Part shown: positions 9,195-18,820 of the stretch, one piece after another
How the letters are laid out: every line of letters begins with the position of its first letter
Position numbering within the stretch: the first letter of the stretch is position 1
Virus record (IMG/VR): IMGVR_UViG_3300008116_000137
Location: 1 to 58,132 of that record
Strand: one strand, 5' to 3'
From: a virus
DNA length: 58,132 nucleotides
Position numbers and translations under genes: made by a program
The notes under the pieces: model-generated
What the model was told of the DNA's origin: nothing
What the model saw: the letters and a program-made list of their open reading frames with translations, nothing else
Database searches by the model: none

Positions 9195-10967
9195 ATGGCT
9201 GAATTATTTGGATTTGAGTTTAAGCGAAAGAAAGATCAAGAACCAGTTGCTCCCTCATTCACTCCAAAAGAGCAGGATGATGGAGCATTGGTTATTGCTG
9301 CTGCTGGTGCTATGGGTACATATGTTGACCTCGATGGCACAGTAAGAACAGAAGCAGAACTAGTAACAAAATATCGTGAGATGTCTCTTCAACCAGAAAT
9401 CGATATTGCTGTCGATGAAATTACAAATCATTCAATTTGTATTGATGAAGAGAAAATTGTCAGAATCATGTTAGATGAACTAAATCTTTCTGACAAAGTA
9501 AAAAAAGCTATTGAAAGTGAATTTGAAACTTCTCTGAATTTATTAAATTTTAATGTAAACGGTTATGATGTTTTTAGACGTTGGTACATTGATGGTAGAT
9601 TATATTTTCACGTTGTAATTGATGAAAATAATCCTAAAGATGGTATCAAAGAACTAAGATATGTTGATCCTAGAAAAATCAGAAAGATTCGTGAAGTTTC
9701 CAAGAGACGTGCAAGAGGCGGTGATCCAACACAAAGTTCTGCCGTTCTTACTAAAACAGAAAATGAATATTATATCTTCAACGATAAAGGATTCAACTAC
9801 GGTAATAAAGCAGTTGGTCCTTCCACAACAGGGTTAAAGATCGCTAAAGATGCTATTGTTCACGTTACATCTGGCCTTACTGATACGAATGGAACAATGG
9901 TTCTCTCGTATCTTCACAAGGCAATTAAGCCTTTAAATCAATTAAGAACATTAGAAGATGCAGTAGTAGTATACCGCATTTCTCGTGCACCAGAAAGAAG
10001 ACTTTGGTACATTGATGTAGGTAATCTACCAAAGATGAAAGCAGAGCAATACGTTCGTGATATTATGGTCAAACACAAAAATAGATTAATCTATGACTCT
10101 GCAACAGGTGAAGTAAGAGATGATCGTAAGTTCATGACCATGTTAGAGGATTATTGGCTACCAAGAAGAGAAGGTGGAAGAGGCACAGAAGTCTCCACAC
10201 TTCCAGCCGGTCAAAATCTAGGTGAAATGGAAGACGTTAATTACTTTAAAGAAAAACTTTACTCTTGTTTATATGTTCCATTAAACAGATTAGATAAAAA
10301 TAATATGTTTAGTATTGGCAATCCTACAGAAACAACTCGTGAAGAATTACGTTTTGGTAAGTTTATTCATAGACTTAGAACAAAGTTCAATCTTTTATTC
10401 TTAAAAATTCTTGAACGTCAGTTAGTTCTAAAAGGTGTAATGACTATCGAGGATTGGGAAAATATTAAAAATAAAATTGTATTTGATTATTCTAAAGATT
10501 CATATTTCACAGAATTAAAAGATAATGAAATCATGATGGGAAGAGTAAACACAATCAATAGTATGGGTGAAATAATTGGTAAGTATTATTCTAATTACTA
10601 CGTAAGAAAACACATTCTCAAACAGACAGACGAAGAAATGGAAGTCGAGGATGAACTAATCGTAAGTGAATTAGAACACGAAACACAACAAAACGTATCT
10701 ATGGGTCTAGGCCCAGATGGTGCTGCACTTGACGCAGGTCAACAAGATATGGGTGGTGGTGGCGGTGGTGGTGCGCCTGTTGTTGATGACAAAGAAAAAT
10801 TAAGAAAAGCTAAAATGACTTATCAAAGATTAAAAGATAAGAAACCAAAGTCAAAAGACGAATATTCTCAATTGCAAAAAGCAGTTCAAGTAATCGCAAA
10901 AAGTAATGATGAATCTGCTAAGTCTATGATTACATATAGACAACAGCAAATGGGTACATCTAAATAA
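9195..10967 (+). CDS. 20: Portal protein gp20
   Basis: A protein of 590 residues (T4 gp20 is 524). Hallmarks include EIDIAVDEITNHSICID near residue 75, the RYVDPRKIRKIREV stretch, RAPERRLWYIDVGNLPK and the crown/stem region PLNRLDKNN. It forms the dodecameric portal at one capsid vertex for packaging and neck attachment. The C-terminal ~100 residues are low complexity with a seven-Gly run followed by a Lys-rich helix, more variable than the core. Confidence 0.96.
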   Translation: MAELFGFEFKRKKDQEPVAPSFTPKEQDDGALVIAAAGAMGTYVDLDGTVRTEAELVTKYREMSLQPEIDIAVDEITNHSICIDEEKIVRIMLDELNLSDKVKKAIESEFETSLNLLNFNVNGYDVFRRWYIDGRLYFHVVIDENNPKDGIKELRYVDPRKIRKIREVSKRRARGGDPTQSSAVLTKTENEYYIFNDKGFNYGNKAVGPSTTGLKIAKDAIVHVTSGLTDTNGTMVLSYLHKAIKPLNQLRTLEDAVVVYRISRAPERRLWYIDVGNLPKMKAEQYVRDIMVKHKNRLIYDSATGEVRDDRKFMTMLEDYWLPRREGGRGTEVSTLPAGQNLGEMEDVNYFKEKLYSCLYVPLNRLDKNNMFSIGNPTETTREELRFGKFIHRLRTKFNLLFLKILERQLVLKGVMTIEDWENIKNKIVFDYSKDSYFTELKDNEIMMGRVNTINSMGEIIGKYYSNYYVRKHILKQTDEEMEVEDELIVSELEHETQQNVSMGLGPDGAALDAGQQDMGGGGGGGAPVVDDKEKLRKAKMTYQRLKDKKPKSKDEYSQLQKAVQVIAKSNDESAKSMITYRQQQMGTSK

Positions 10968-10979
10968 TAGGAGCGTGAT

Positions 10980-11255
10980 GTGACAAAACCATCAGATTTA
11001 ATTTTATATAGTTTAGAACAAAAGCCAATTGAATTTGGAGATGCATTTAATACTCTAATCAAAGATAGATTAGAAGTTGCTGTTAATAACAAGAAGTTAG
11101 AATTAGCAAAAACACTTTTCGATGAGCCTGTTGAAGACGAAGAAGAAAATGAAGATTCGTCACAATATGAAGTAGATAACGAAAATACAGATGATGAAGA
11201 AAATGAAGAACAACAGGAAACAGAATTAGAAGTAGAGGATAACGAAGATGCCTAA
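10980..11255 (+). CDS. 67: Prohead core protein, gp67-like
   Basis: A protein of 91 residues with a GTG start supported by AGGAG 7 nt upstream. The C-terminal half is extremely acidic (Glu/Asp runs), like T4 gp67, a small acidic internal-core protein encoded just after gp20. In T4 such proteins are cleaved by gp21 and leave peptides inside the head. The symbol rests on position, size and charge, not on clear sequence identity. Confidence 0.65.
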   Translation: MTKPSDLILYSLEQKPIEFGDAFNTLIKDRLEVAVNNKKLELAKTLFDEPVEDEEENEDSSQYEVDNENTDDEENEEQQETELEVEDNEDA

Positions 11256-12090
11256 AAGCTTAAGGGATATTATAGCACCACGTGCTGGTAGAGACTTATC
11301 AAAAGGTGAAACTGATTTTCTTGATCAGCATAAGGTAGATGAAAAAGACTATCCTGTAAAGCAAAAAACTGCTGGTGCAACTCATGTTGCCTCTACAAAG
11401 CCTGTTACTGATCCTGCAAAAGGTCATTTAGGCGATAAATCACATACAATGTATACACAGGCAAATGAAGAAACAGAACTAGACGAAGAAGCTCACTGTA
11501 ATATGAGCGAAGCAGGGCAGATGTGTGAAGTTCATGGTATGTCCAAGTGCCCAAATTCATCTATGGACCCAAAGAAAAAAGTTATTATGGACAAGAAAAT
11601 TGTTCGTGAAGAAGAAATGACTTCTGCTGAAAAGAAAAAAGAAAAACAATTAAAAAAGAAGTATGACCCTTCTGGTATGAAAGCTTCTATGAAGAAGCAA
11701 TATGGTGCTGAAAAAGGTAAGCAAGTTTATTTTTCCACCATTCGCAAACAGGCTATGGAAGAAACACAGGTTTCAGAATGCCCAAGTAACGAAGCTTCTG
11801 ATGCTCCTGAAGTAGATTATGAAGGTGAAATGGCTAAGACGCAACTAAAAGCTTTAGCCAATAAAGCAATGCATCTTCACATGATGATGAAAAATGATGC
11901 ACAATTAGAAGCATGGGTTCAATCAAAAATTTCAAATGCTAAACAAGATTTGGATGCTATCTATGATTATGTTGTGTTCAGACCAACAAAAGAAACAACA
12001 GGTCCAGAAACACCAATTGCTTACAATACAGTTCCCAATCCTTCATATCCAAGTGATACGGTGGATGTAAATTACGGGAGCAAAGTCTAA
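11248..12090 (+). CDS. Prohead-region protein of unknown role
   Basis: A protein of 280 residues, starting inside the end of the acidic core gene (8-nt overlap). The middle holds a Lys-rich block that reads KKKYDPSGMKASMKKQYG followed by VYFSTIRKQAMEE, a motif seen in many T4-like phage structural-region proteins. A Cys/His cluster (HCNMSEAGQMCEVHGMSKC) occupies about residues 80-105 and might bind metal. Place within the prohead operon suggests a core or capsid-associated protein. Confidence 0.7.
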   Translation: MPKSLRDIIAPRAGRDLSKGETDFLDQHKVDEKDYPVKQKTAGATHVASTKPVTDPAKGHLGDKSHTMYTQANEETELDEEAHCNMSEAGQMCEVHGMSKCPNSSMDPKKKVIMDKKIVREEEMTSAEKKKEKQLKKKYDPSGMKASMKKQYGAEKGKQVYFSTIRKQAMEETQVSECPSNEASDAPEVDYEGEMAKTQLKALANKAMHLHMMMKNDAQLEAWVQSKISNAKQDLDAIYDYVVFRPTKETTGPETPIAYNTVPNPSYPSDTVDVNYGSKV

Positions 12091-12335
12091 TGATTCTTAA
12101 ACTTCTAAGTCCAGAAATTAATATAGGTTCGACTGCAAATGATGTTTCCACAGCAACATTAGTTAGAATTATTAATACTGGTGCATTGGCTTCTGCAAAT
12201 GTTGCGTATGCAAATGGAACTGTTTATGCAAATGTTTCTGTTTCAAATACAGAATCAGTAATAATAGAAAAAACACCAACAGATTTAGTAAAGGGCGCTA
12301 ACATGTTAGCTGTCTCAGTAGCATTTAGGAACTAA
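12090..12335 (+). CDS. Small beta-rich virion protein
   Basis: A protein of 81 residues, rich in Val, Ala, Asn, Ser and Thr with alternating beta-strand patterns and no charged core. Its ATG overlaps the upstream stop by one base and gp21 begins 2 nt after its stop, so it is locked into the prohead operon. Comparable small genes before gp21 in aquatic T4-like phages encode structural proteins; a decoration or fibre-attachment role is a guess. Confidence 0.65.
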   Translation: MILKLLSPEINIGSTANDVSTATLVRIINTGALASANVAYANGTVYANVSVSNTESVIIEKTPTDLVKGANMLAVSVAFRN

Positions 12336-12336
12336 A

Positions 12337-12999
12337 ATGAAACTTATCGTAGAAGAAAACAACAGTAACGTAGGTTACATAACAGAAACTACCGAATCTG
12401 GTAAGAAAAATCATTTTATTGTTGGTCCATTTATTCAAACAGAAACACTCAATCGTAATAATCGTATGTACGAAAAGAGAATGATGGAACCAGTAGTAGA
12501 AAAATATGTACTAGAAAATGTAAAAAATAATAGAGCATTTGGCGAATTGAATCATCCAGCCGGTCCAACAATTAATTTAGACCGTGTGTGTATTTTAATC
12601 AAAGAATTAAAATGGAGTGGCAATGATGTAATTGGCAAGGCATTAGTCACAGAAACTCCAATGGGTAATATTGTCAAGGGTCTTCTTGAATCAGGTGCTA
12701 CATTAGGTGTTTCCACTAGAGGATTAGGCGAAACAAAAATGCGTGACGATGGTGTTACAGTCGTTATGCCAGGTTTTCATTTAGCGACTGCTGCTGATGT
12801 TGTCGCTGATCCTTCTGCACGTGGTGCATACGTTCAAGGTATTATGGAAAATGTTGATTGGATTTATAAAAATGGTGAATGGATTCAGGAAAAAGCAGAA
12901 GAACATAAAAAGATATTAAAAAGAATGTCAATGGATGAAATAGAACAAAATAAAATGGCTATTTTCGAAGATTTTATTCGTTCATTAACAATTGATTAA
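12337..12999 (+). CDS. 21: Prohead protease gp21
   Basis: A protein of 220 residues (T4 gp21 is 212). Matches to the T4 protease family include FIVGPFIQTETLNRNNRMYE, the catalytic-His region FGELNHPAG and the Ser-containing GVSTRGLGE, with DVVADPSARGAYVQGIME further on. It cleaves scaffold, core and capsid proteins during head maturation. It stands immediately before the scaffold gp22 and capsid gp23 genes, its main substrates. Confidence 0.94.
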   Translation: MKLIVEENNSNVGYITETTESGKKNHFIVGPFIQTETLNRNNRMYEKRMMEPVVEKYVLENVKNNRAFGELNHPAGPTINLDRVCILIKELKWSGNDVIGKALVTETPMGNIVKGLLESGATLGVSTRGLGETKMRDDGVTVVMPGFHLATAADVVADPSARGAYVQGIMENVDWIYKNGEWIQEKAEEHKKILKRMSMDEIEQNKMAIFEDFIRSLTID

Positions 13000-13019
13000 T
13001 TTGTTAAGTATCAGAAATA

Positions 13020-13027
13020 TATAAATA
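13020..13027 (+). promoter_or_regulatory. Late promoter TATAAATA before gp22
   Basis: A perfect late octamer between gp21 and gp22, 28 nt before the gp22 ATG, with AAGGAG between them as ribosome binding site. Confidence 0.75.
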
Positions 13028-13055
13028 TTTCAAATTAAATTAAGGAGACACTTTA

Positions 13056-14300
13056 ATGACAATAGCAACCTATGATGAGTATGTTGAAATCGTGAAAGTA
13101 CTTGGTGAGGAAATCGAATTAACACAAGAAGAATTCGATCTCATGGAAGTAGCTGATAAAAATAAGAGATTCGAATCTCTTGTTGCCATGTATAAAGCTA
13201 GAAAGTCTGGTAACAAAGAAGCTGCTGAAAAGCACGAAAAAGAAGCTAGAGAAATGTCTAAGAAGAAAAAGATGGCTAAAGAAGAAGTAGAAACTTCAGA
13301 AACAGAAATTACTGAAACACAAGCTGCTGATACTCTTAAGCCAAATTCACGTCCAGTTCCACATTCACGTATGGAAATGATGACATCAGTTATGTCAGCT
13401 ATGGGCGGAATGCCAAAGAAAGATTTAGTCAAGTGGTTCGATCAGGCAATGGCTGTATTTGGTCCAAATAAAGACCTTGGTGTCCCTGATAATTCTGCAA
13501 AGAATGCCGCTTCAATTGATACAACATTAGGTTCAGGACCAAAGACAAAAATGCCAATGCAGAAACTCAACGTCAAGGAAGATGTTGAGGAAATGTTTGC
13601 TGGTCAGGACTTATCAGAAGAATTTAAGGGCAAGGCCACTACACTATTTGAAGCTGCTGTAAATGCTCGTGTTGTACTAGAGACAGCACGTATTGAAGAA
13701 GAATTTGAAAATACACTTAATGAACAAGTTGGAGAAATTGTTTCTGATCTAACAGAAAAAGTTGATCAGTATTTAGACTTCGTTGTTGAGACTTGGATGA
13801 AGGATAATGAAGTTGCTATTGAAACTTCACTCCGTAACGAACTAGTTGAAGATTTCATCGAAGGTCTAAGAGGACTATTCTCTGAACATTATATCTCTGT
13901 TCCACAGGAGAAATTAGATATTCTTGAAGCACTATCTGAAAAGGTAGCTGAACTTGAAGAAAAGCTAGACGAAACAATTAGCGAAAATGTAGAGTTAAGA
14001 CAGATTGCTCAGTCAATCGAACTAGAAGATGTTTTCGATACTGTTTCAGAGGGTCTAGCTCTAACACAGGTAGAACGTTTCCGCTCACTCGCTGAAGGCA
14101 TTGAGTTTGATGGTGATCTAACTGCTTACGAAAGAAAGTTAAACATCATTAAGGAACAATACTTCACAGAAAAGACATCAGTTGCTGCATCTGTAATTAA
14201 CGAAGATGTATCAGGTGAAAATAGTCTAACTGAAGAAGTAGTAACAACACCTGAAATGAAAAGATATGCTTTAGCTATCTCTAGAACAATAAAGAAATAA
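13056..14300 (+). CDS. 22: Prohead scaffold protein gp22
   Basis: A protein of 414 residues (T4 gp22 is 269). It is highly charged and helical with long coiled-coil stretches (ILEALSEKVAELEEKLDE near 295). The C-terminal half resembles the gp22 core domain, ending in PEMKRYALAISRTIKK. It assembles the transient core on which gp23 polymerises and is then degraded by gp21. The extra N-terminal ~130 residues are Lys/Glu-rich. Confidence 0.88.
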   Translation: MTIATYDEYVEIVKVLGEEIELTQEEFDLMEVADKNKRFESLVAMYKARKSGNKEAAEKHEKEAREMSKKKKMAKEEVETSETEITETQAADTLKPNSRPVPHSRMEMMTSVMSAMGGMPKKDLVKWFDQAMAVFGPNKDLGVPDNSAKNAASIDTTLGSGPKTKMPMQKLNVKEDVEEMFAGQDLSEEFKGKATTLFEAAVNARVVLETARIEEEFENTLNEQVGEIVSDLTEKVDQYLDFVVETWMKDNEVAIETSLRNELVEDFIEGLRGLFSEHYISVPQEKLDILEALSEKVAELEEKLDETISENVELRQIAQSIELEDVFDTVSEGLALTQVERFRSLAEGIEFDGDLTAYERKLNIIKEQYFTEKTSVAASVINEDVSGENSLTEEVVTTPEMKRYALAISRTIKK

Positions 14301-14305
14301 CTTTT

Positions 14306-14313
14306 TATAAATA
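14306..14313 (+). promoter_or_regulatory. Late promoter TATAAATA before gp23
   Basis: A perfect late octamer just after gp22, 30 nt ahead of the capsid ATG, followed by TAAGGAGAAA as a strong ribosome binding site. Confidence 0.8.
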
Positions 14314-14343
14314 ATATACATTTAAACCTTTAAGGAGAAATAA

Positions 14344-15696
14344 ATGCTAGCTGAAGAACTAAACAACAAGTGGAAGCCAATTCTTGAGCATCCCGATCTT
14401 ACACCAATTAAGGACGTTCATCGTCGTAACGTAACTGCTGCTCTACTAGAGAATACAGAGAAAGCATTACGTGAGTCAGGTGCACATTCTCAGTATCTAC
14501 TTTCAGAAGCCATGACATCATCAATTCCTGTTAATGCTATGGGTTCTTCTTCATCAACAGCATCAGCAGGTGCTATTGATACATTCGATCCTGTTCTAAT
14601 CTCACTAGTTCGTCGTGCAATGCCAAATCTAATTGCATATGACATTTGCGGCGTTCAGCAGATGACAGGTCCAACAGGTCTCATTTTCGCAATGAGAGCA
14701 CGTTATGCCAACCAGACACATACAGAAACATTCTACAATGAAGTTAACACTTCATTCTCTTCTGTTGTTTCAGGTGCTAACACACTAGGCCAGAAGCATG
14801 TCGGTACATTCCCTGATGGTTCTGCTAATCTTGCTGCAAATGGCGTTTATAACTTTGGTTCAGCCATGGCAACATCACAGGCTGAAGCTCTTGGTACAGA
14901 CAGCAATTCAGCTTTTGCTCAGATGGCATTCTCAATTGAGAAACTAGCCGTTACAGCCAAGACTCGTGCTCTAAAGGCAGAATACACCATGGAACTAGCC
15001 CAGGACCTAAAGGCTATTCATGGTCTAGACGCCGAAACAGAACTTTCAAACATTCTCTCTTCAGAGATTATGGCTGAAATCAACAGAGAAGTTGTTCGTA
15101 CAATCAACGTCACAGCCGTTGCTGGTGCACAGGACAACACAACAACCGCTGGTTACTTCGATCTTGATACAGACTCAAATGGCCGTTGGTCAGTTGAGAA
15201 GTTCAAGGGTCTAATGTTCCAGTTAGAGCGTGAAGCTAACCAGATCGCCAAGCAGACTCGTAGAGGCAAGGGTAACATCGTTATCTGTTCATCAGACGTT
15301 GCTTCTGCTCTACAGATGGCCGGTGTTCTTGATTACGCTCCTGCTCTAAATTCAAACAATCTACAGGTTGACGACACAGGCAATACATTTGCTGGTGTTC
15401 TAAATGGTCGTCTTCGTGTTTATATCGATCCATATGCCACTGGTGGTAACTATCTAACAGTTGGTTATAAGGGTTCATCAGCCTTTGATGCTGGTCTATT
15501 CTATTGCCCATACGTTCCACTACAGATGGTACGTGCAGTCGATCAGGACAGCTTCCAGCCAAAGATTGGTTTCAAGACACGTTATGGAATGATTGCTAAC
15601 CCATTCGCAAAGGGCGCAACAGCATTCACAGATGACGGTCTTGCAAAGGATTCAAACGTCTACTATCGTCGTGTAGTTGTTTCAAATCTTATGTAA
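14344..15696 (+). CDS. 23: Major capsid protein gp23
   Basis: A protein of 450 residues with the HK97-fold capsid sequence of T4-like phages: VNAMGSSSSTASAGAIDTFDP, SLVRRAMPNLIAYDICGVQQMTGPTGLIFAMRARY and the closing FKTRYGMIANPFAKG. Cleavage by gp21 after an (L/I)xE site in the N-terminal ~65 residues is expected. Codon use is noticeably more restricted (CTA Leu, CGT Arg, GGT Gly) than in neighbouring small genes, fitting very high expression. A strong terminator follows. Confidence 0.97.
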   Translation: MLAEELNNKWKPILEHPDLTPIKDVHRRNVTAALLENTEKALRESGAHSQYLLSEAMTSSIPVNAMGSSSSTASAGAIDTFDPVLISLVRRAMPNLIAYDICGVQQMTGPTGLIFAMRARYANQTHTETFYNEVNTSFSSVVSGANTLGQKHVGTFPDGSANLAANGVYNFGSAMATSQAEALGTDSNSAFAQMAFSIEKLAVTAKTRALKAEYTMELAQDLKAIHGLDAETELSNILSSEIMAEINREVVRTINVTAVAGAQDNTTTAGYFDLDTDSNGRWSVEKFKGLMFQLEREANQIAKQTRRGKGNIVICSSDVASALQMAGVLDYAPALNSNNLQVDDTGNTFAGVLNGRLRVYIDPYATGGNYLTVGYKGSSAFDAGLFYCPYVPLQMVRAVDQDSFQPKIGFKTRYGMIANPFAKGATAFTDDGLAKDSNVYYRRVVVSNLM

Positions 15697-15725
15697 TAAT
15701 AAACCCAGTGTCAAACTGGTTAACT

Positions 15726-15750
15726 AGGGGGCTTTTTAGCCCCCTTTTTT
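15726..15750 (+). terminator. Intrinsic terminator after gp23
   Basis: Stem AGGGGGC/GCCCCCT with loop TTTTTA and six trailing T. A smaller hairpin CCAGT/ACTGG precedes it at about 15705-15719. It closes the structural operon. Confidence 0.9.
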
Positions 15751-15752
15751 AT

Positions 15753-15760
15753 TATAAATA
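15753..15760 (+). promoter_or_regulatory. Late promoter TATAAATA after the gp23 terminator
   Basis: A perfect late octamer that starts 3 nt after the terminator T-run and lies 24 nt before the next virion gene, so the terminator is followed at once by a restart. Confidence 0.75.
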
Positions 15761-15784
15761 CTTAAAATATTAAAGGGTAATGAG

Positions 15785-16309
15785 ATGACTGCATTAGATA
15801 AAAATCCAACAAATCATAATTTCCTTTCTCCATTAAATTTTAAGTTTCAAATTAAAAGAGCGCCACACATTAATTTTTTCATACAAGAAATCAATCTTCC
15901 TTCTATCTCTATTCAACCAAAAGAGGTAGGAAACCCATTTGTAAAAATTCCATATCCTGGCGATCATATAGATTATACTCTCCTTACTGTTAAGTTCAAG
16001 GTAGATGAAGATTTAAAAAACTATTTGGAAATGCAATCTTGGCTTCGTGGTCTTGGCTTTCCTCAATCATTTGATGAGTATAGCACCCTTTCAAACCAAA
16101 ATCAACTGGAAGGTAAGGGGTTAAGATCAGATATTTCATTAATTATTCTTAATAGTACGAAACTTCCAAATTACGAAATCACATTTACAGAAGCATTCCC
16201 TGTATCATTATCTGAATTGGTATTTTCAACCACAGAAGATACAGTCAATTATATGACTGCCACTGTAGACTTCAGATATATTCTCTACAATATTGAAAAA
16301 ATCACTTGA
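15785..16309 (+). CDS. Tail tube-like protein (gp19/gp54 superfamily)
   Basis: A protein of 174 residues. The FKFQIKRAPHINFFIQEINLPSI opening, then KIPYPGD and DYTLLTVKFKVDEDL, follows the pattern of T4-type tube and tube-initiator proteins, where strands of the beta-barrel are followed by a conserved inner-surface loop. It could be the baseplate tube initiator (gp54-like) or a second tube protein; the sequence alone does not separate them. It has its own late promoter, and its stop overlaps the -35 box of the uvsY promoter. Confidence 0.7.
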   Translation: MTALDKNPTNHNFLSPLNFKFQIKRAPHINFFIQEINLPSISIQPKEVGNPFVKIPYPGDHIDYTLLTVKFKVDEDLKNYLEMQSWLRGLGFPQSFDEYSTLSNQNQLEGKGLRSDISLIILNSTKLPNYEITFTEAFPVSLSELVFSTTEDTVNYMTATVDFRYILYNIEKIT

Positions 16310-16334
16310 CAGGGTGAACATATCTTGGTATAAT
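16306..16334 (+). promoter_or_regulatory. Perfect sigma70 promoter before uvsY
   Basis: TTGACA (16306-16311), 17-nt spacer, TATAAT (16329-16334). The -35 box overlaps the stop of the tube-like gene. It would start the uvsY-uvsW-gp55-gp47 run independently of late transcription. Confidence 0.9.
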
Positions 16335-16384
16335 GATTCTGTTAGAGACTAATACAATATATTATTATTGAATAGGAGAATATT

Positions 16385-16819
16385 ATGAAGTATGAAGAAA
16401 TATGTGATATGTGGGATAAAGATTCCAAGGTAGATATGACTAAACTAGGTCAATCTACTATATATTGTGCTCAGTTGCATTCTAAGTATTTGAGATTGTT
16501 ACTCATTGAAAAGAAAGAATTGAGACAATTAGAAGCTAAAATGAAGATTCTAAAGTTAGAAAAGACAGAATTCCTACTGTATGGACCATCAAAAGAAACA
16601 CAACAGAAAGGTTGGGTATTGCCTCCTAAAGGTAATATCATAAAGGTTGAACTACCTCTTTACTTAGAAGCAGATCATGATATAATAAGCCTATCATTGA
16701 ATATAGGTGCATGTCAAGAGAAGATTTACGCATTAGAGTCCATTTTGAAGACCATAAATAGTATGGGTTACAATATCAATGCTGCTATTGATTACCAGAA
16801 ATTTATGGGTGGAGGATAA
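16385..16819 (+). CDS. uvsY: Recombination mediator UvsY
   Basis: A protein of 144 residues (T4 UvsY is 137). It is a helical protein with the UvsY pattern: an N-terminal MWDKDSKVDMTKLGQSTIYC, LHSKYLRLLLIEKKELRQLEAK, a central KxxKTEFLLYG and the C-terminal LKTINSMGYNINAAIDYQKF. UvsY loads the UvsX recombinase onto gp32-coated ssDNA. It lies next to uvsW, as in T4. Confidence 0.88.
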   Translation: MKYEEICDMWDKDSKVDMTKLGQSTIYCAQLHSKYLRLLLIEKKELRQLEAKMKILKLEKTEFLLYGPSKETQQKGWVLPPKGNIIKVELPLYLEADHDIISLSLNIGACQEKIYALESILKTINSMGYNINAAIDYQKFMGGG

Positions 16820-16828
16820 TGTGATTAT

Positions 16829-18277
16829 ATGAATGTTGTAAGTGTACAAAAATATAATGAAACATATATAAAAATTACTACAGAACCAGGAATAGCTTTC
16901 GAATTAAAAGATCATTTTACATTCAAAGTTCCTGGTTATAAATTTATGCCTCAATACAAAAGTGGCGTATGGGACGGTAATATATTCCTTTTCAACCCTA
17001 TGACAGGATTGTTATATTATGGTCTTTTGTCGTATGTAGAAGAATTTTGTAAAAACAGAGATTATACATTAATATATACAAGCGATTTCTCAAAAGAACA
17101 GTTTTCTTTAAAAGAAGCTAATGATTTCATAGAGAAATTAAAACCTACTATGCAACCAAGAGATTATCAATTGGATGCATTCGTTCATGCTGTAAGAGAA
17201 AGACGGGCTTTACTTGTATCTCCTACAGCCTCTGGTAAATCGTTTATAATTTATTTACTTGTGAGGTATTATGCGAAAAGAACTCTCATTATTGTACCAA
17301 CTACTTCTCTTGTTAGTCAGCTTGCCAGTGATTTTGTTGACTATGGTTTCGACTCTGATACTTACGTTCATCGTGTCTTTGCTGGACAGGATAAGGGATC
17401 AACAAAACCAATCACAATCACCACTTGGCAGAGCATATACAAATTACCTAGCGAATTCTTTAGTAACTTTGATGTTGTCATCGGAGACGAAGCTCATCTC
17501 TTCAAAGCAAAATCTCTTACTTCTATACTTACTAAGATACCCAATGCACGCTACCGTTTTGGATTTACCGGAACATTGGATGGTACTCAAACCCACCGCC
17601 TCGTTCTTGAAGGACTCTTTGGACCAGTCAGAAAAGTAGTAACAACAAAAGAATTAATAGACAAAAAACATCTAGCAGATTTTAATATAAAATCAATAGT
17701 GCTTTCTTATTCAGATGAGATTAGAAAAGTATTTTCAAAAGCTTTATATAAAGACGAAATAAATTTTATTGTTACATTACCTGAAAGAAATACTTTTATT
17801 AAAAATTTAGCATTATCTTTAAAAGGAAATACACTTTTATTATTTCAGTTTGTTGACAAGCATGGTGAAATATTATATAATAGTATCAAGAATGAAGCTG
17901 GAGGTCGAAAAGTTTTCTTTGTTTCTGGAAAAGTAGAAGGTGAACAAAGAGAAGAAATAAGAAGGATTGTTGAAAATGAGACAAATGCTATTATTGTTGC
18001 TTCTTACGGCACTTTTTCTACCGGAATTAATATTAAAAATCTTCATAGCATTATTTTTGCTTCTCCTTCTAAGTCACGAGTTAGGAATTTACAATCTATA
18101 GGGCGTGGTTTAAGAAAAAGCGATACAAAAACGAACGCAACACTATATGATATAGCAGATGATTTTTCGTGGAAATCTAAAAGTAATCATACATTGCTAC
18201 ATTTTATAGAAAGAATCAAAATTTATAGTGAGGAGAAATTTAACTACAAAATATATAAAGTTAAATTAAATGTATAG
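16829..18277 (+). CDS. uvsW: DNA/RNA helicase UvsW
   Basis: A superfamily 2 helicase of 482 residues. Walker A is SPTASGKS (about 131-138), motif II DEAH (about 220-223), motif III FTGTLDG, and motif VI QSIGRGLRKS near the C-terminus. The N-terminal ~95 residues form the UvsW-specific domain ending in the PRDYQLDAF Q-motif-like stretch. UvsW unwinds R-loops and branched DNA and shifts replication from origin- to recombination-dependent. A GGAGG precedes the chosen ATG. Confidence 0.95.
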   Translation: MNVVSVQKYNETYIKITTEPGIAFELKDHFTFKVPGYKFMPQYKSGVWDGNIFLFNPMTGLLYYGLLSYVEEFCKNRDYTLIYTSDFSKEQFSLKEANDFIEKLKPTMQPRDYQLDAFVHAVRERRALLVSPTASGKSFIIYLLVRYYAKRTLIIVPTTSLVSQLASDFVDYGFDSDTYVHRVFAGQDKGSTKPITITTWQSIYKLPSEFFSNFDVVIGDEAHLFKAKSLTSILTKIPNARYRFGFTGTLDGTQTHRLVLEGLFGPVRKVVTTKELIDKKHLADFNIKSIVLSYSDEIRKVFSKALYKDEINFIVTLPERNTFIKNLALSLKGNTLLLFQFVDKHGEILYNSIKNEAGGRKVFFVSGKVEGEQREEIRRIVENETNAIIVASYGTFSTGINIKNLHSIIFASPSKSRVRNLQSIGRGLRKSDTKTNATLYDIADDFSWKSKSNHTLLHFIERIKIYSEEKFNYKIYKVKLNV

Positions 18278-18285
18278 GATAAAAA

Positions 18286-18819
18286 ATGGCTAAAAATTAC
18301 GTTAATAATAAGACGTTATATACTGAAATGGTGAAATACCATGAGCAGTTATATTTGTCTATTCAAAAAGATAATCCTAAACCAATCGTCTCCAACTATA
18401 TTGGACAGGCGATTATGTTAATATGCAATCGTTTAGCTTATAAGCCAAATTTTATCAATTATACATTTCGTGAAGAAATGATTGCTGATGGTATTGAAAA
18501 CTGTATTGTTGCTATTGATAACTTCAATCCAGATAAATCTAAAAATCCGTTTGCATATTTTACTCAGATCGCATGGAATGCATTTTTGAGAAGAATAGCC
18601 AAAGAGAAGAAACAGACCTATATAAAACATAAAAACTTTGAAAATTCTTTTGCGACACATGAAATGGAAATGATTTTTAACGATATAAATTATTATACCC
18701 AAGGAGTCAATGAATTTTCAAACGAGATTATTTCTTCATTTGAAGAGAAAAATCTTACCGTCAAAAAGAAAAAGAAAATGAGCATGGGTCTTGAAAAATT
18801 AATTGATAACGGAGAGTGA
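18286..18819 (+). CDS. 55: Late-transcription sigma factor gp55
   Basis: A protein of 177 residues (T4 gp55 is 185). It has a sigma region 2-like core: FREEMIADGIENCIVAIDNF, then NPFAYFTQIAWNAFLRRI, as in the T4 late sigma family. The basic C-terminus ends in MGLEKLIDNGE, compatible with the short hydrophobic-acidic clamp-binding tail. With RNA polymerase core it reads TATAAATA promoters, of which several perfect copies stand before virion, lysis and pmoC genes here. Confidence 0.93.
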   Translation: MAKNYVNNKTLYTEMVKYHEQLYLSIQKDNPKPIVSNYIGQAIMLICNRLAYKPNFINYTFREEMIADGIENCIVAIDNFNPDKSKNPFAYFTQIAWNAFLRRIAKEKKQTYIKHKNFENSFATHEMEMIFNDINYYTQGVNEFSNEIISSFEEKNLTVKKKKKMSMGLEKLIDNGE

Positions 18820-18820
18820 G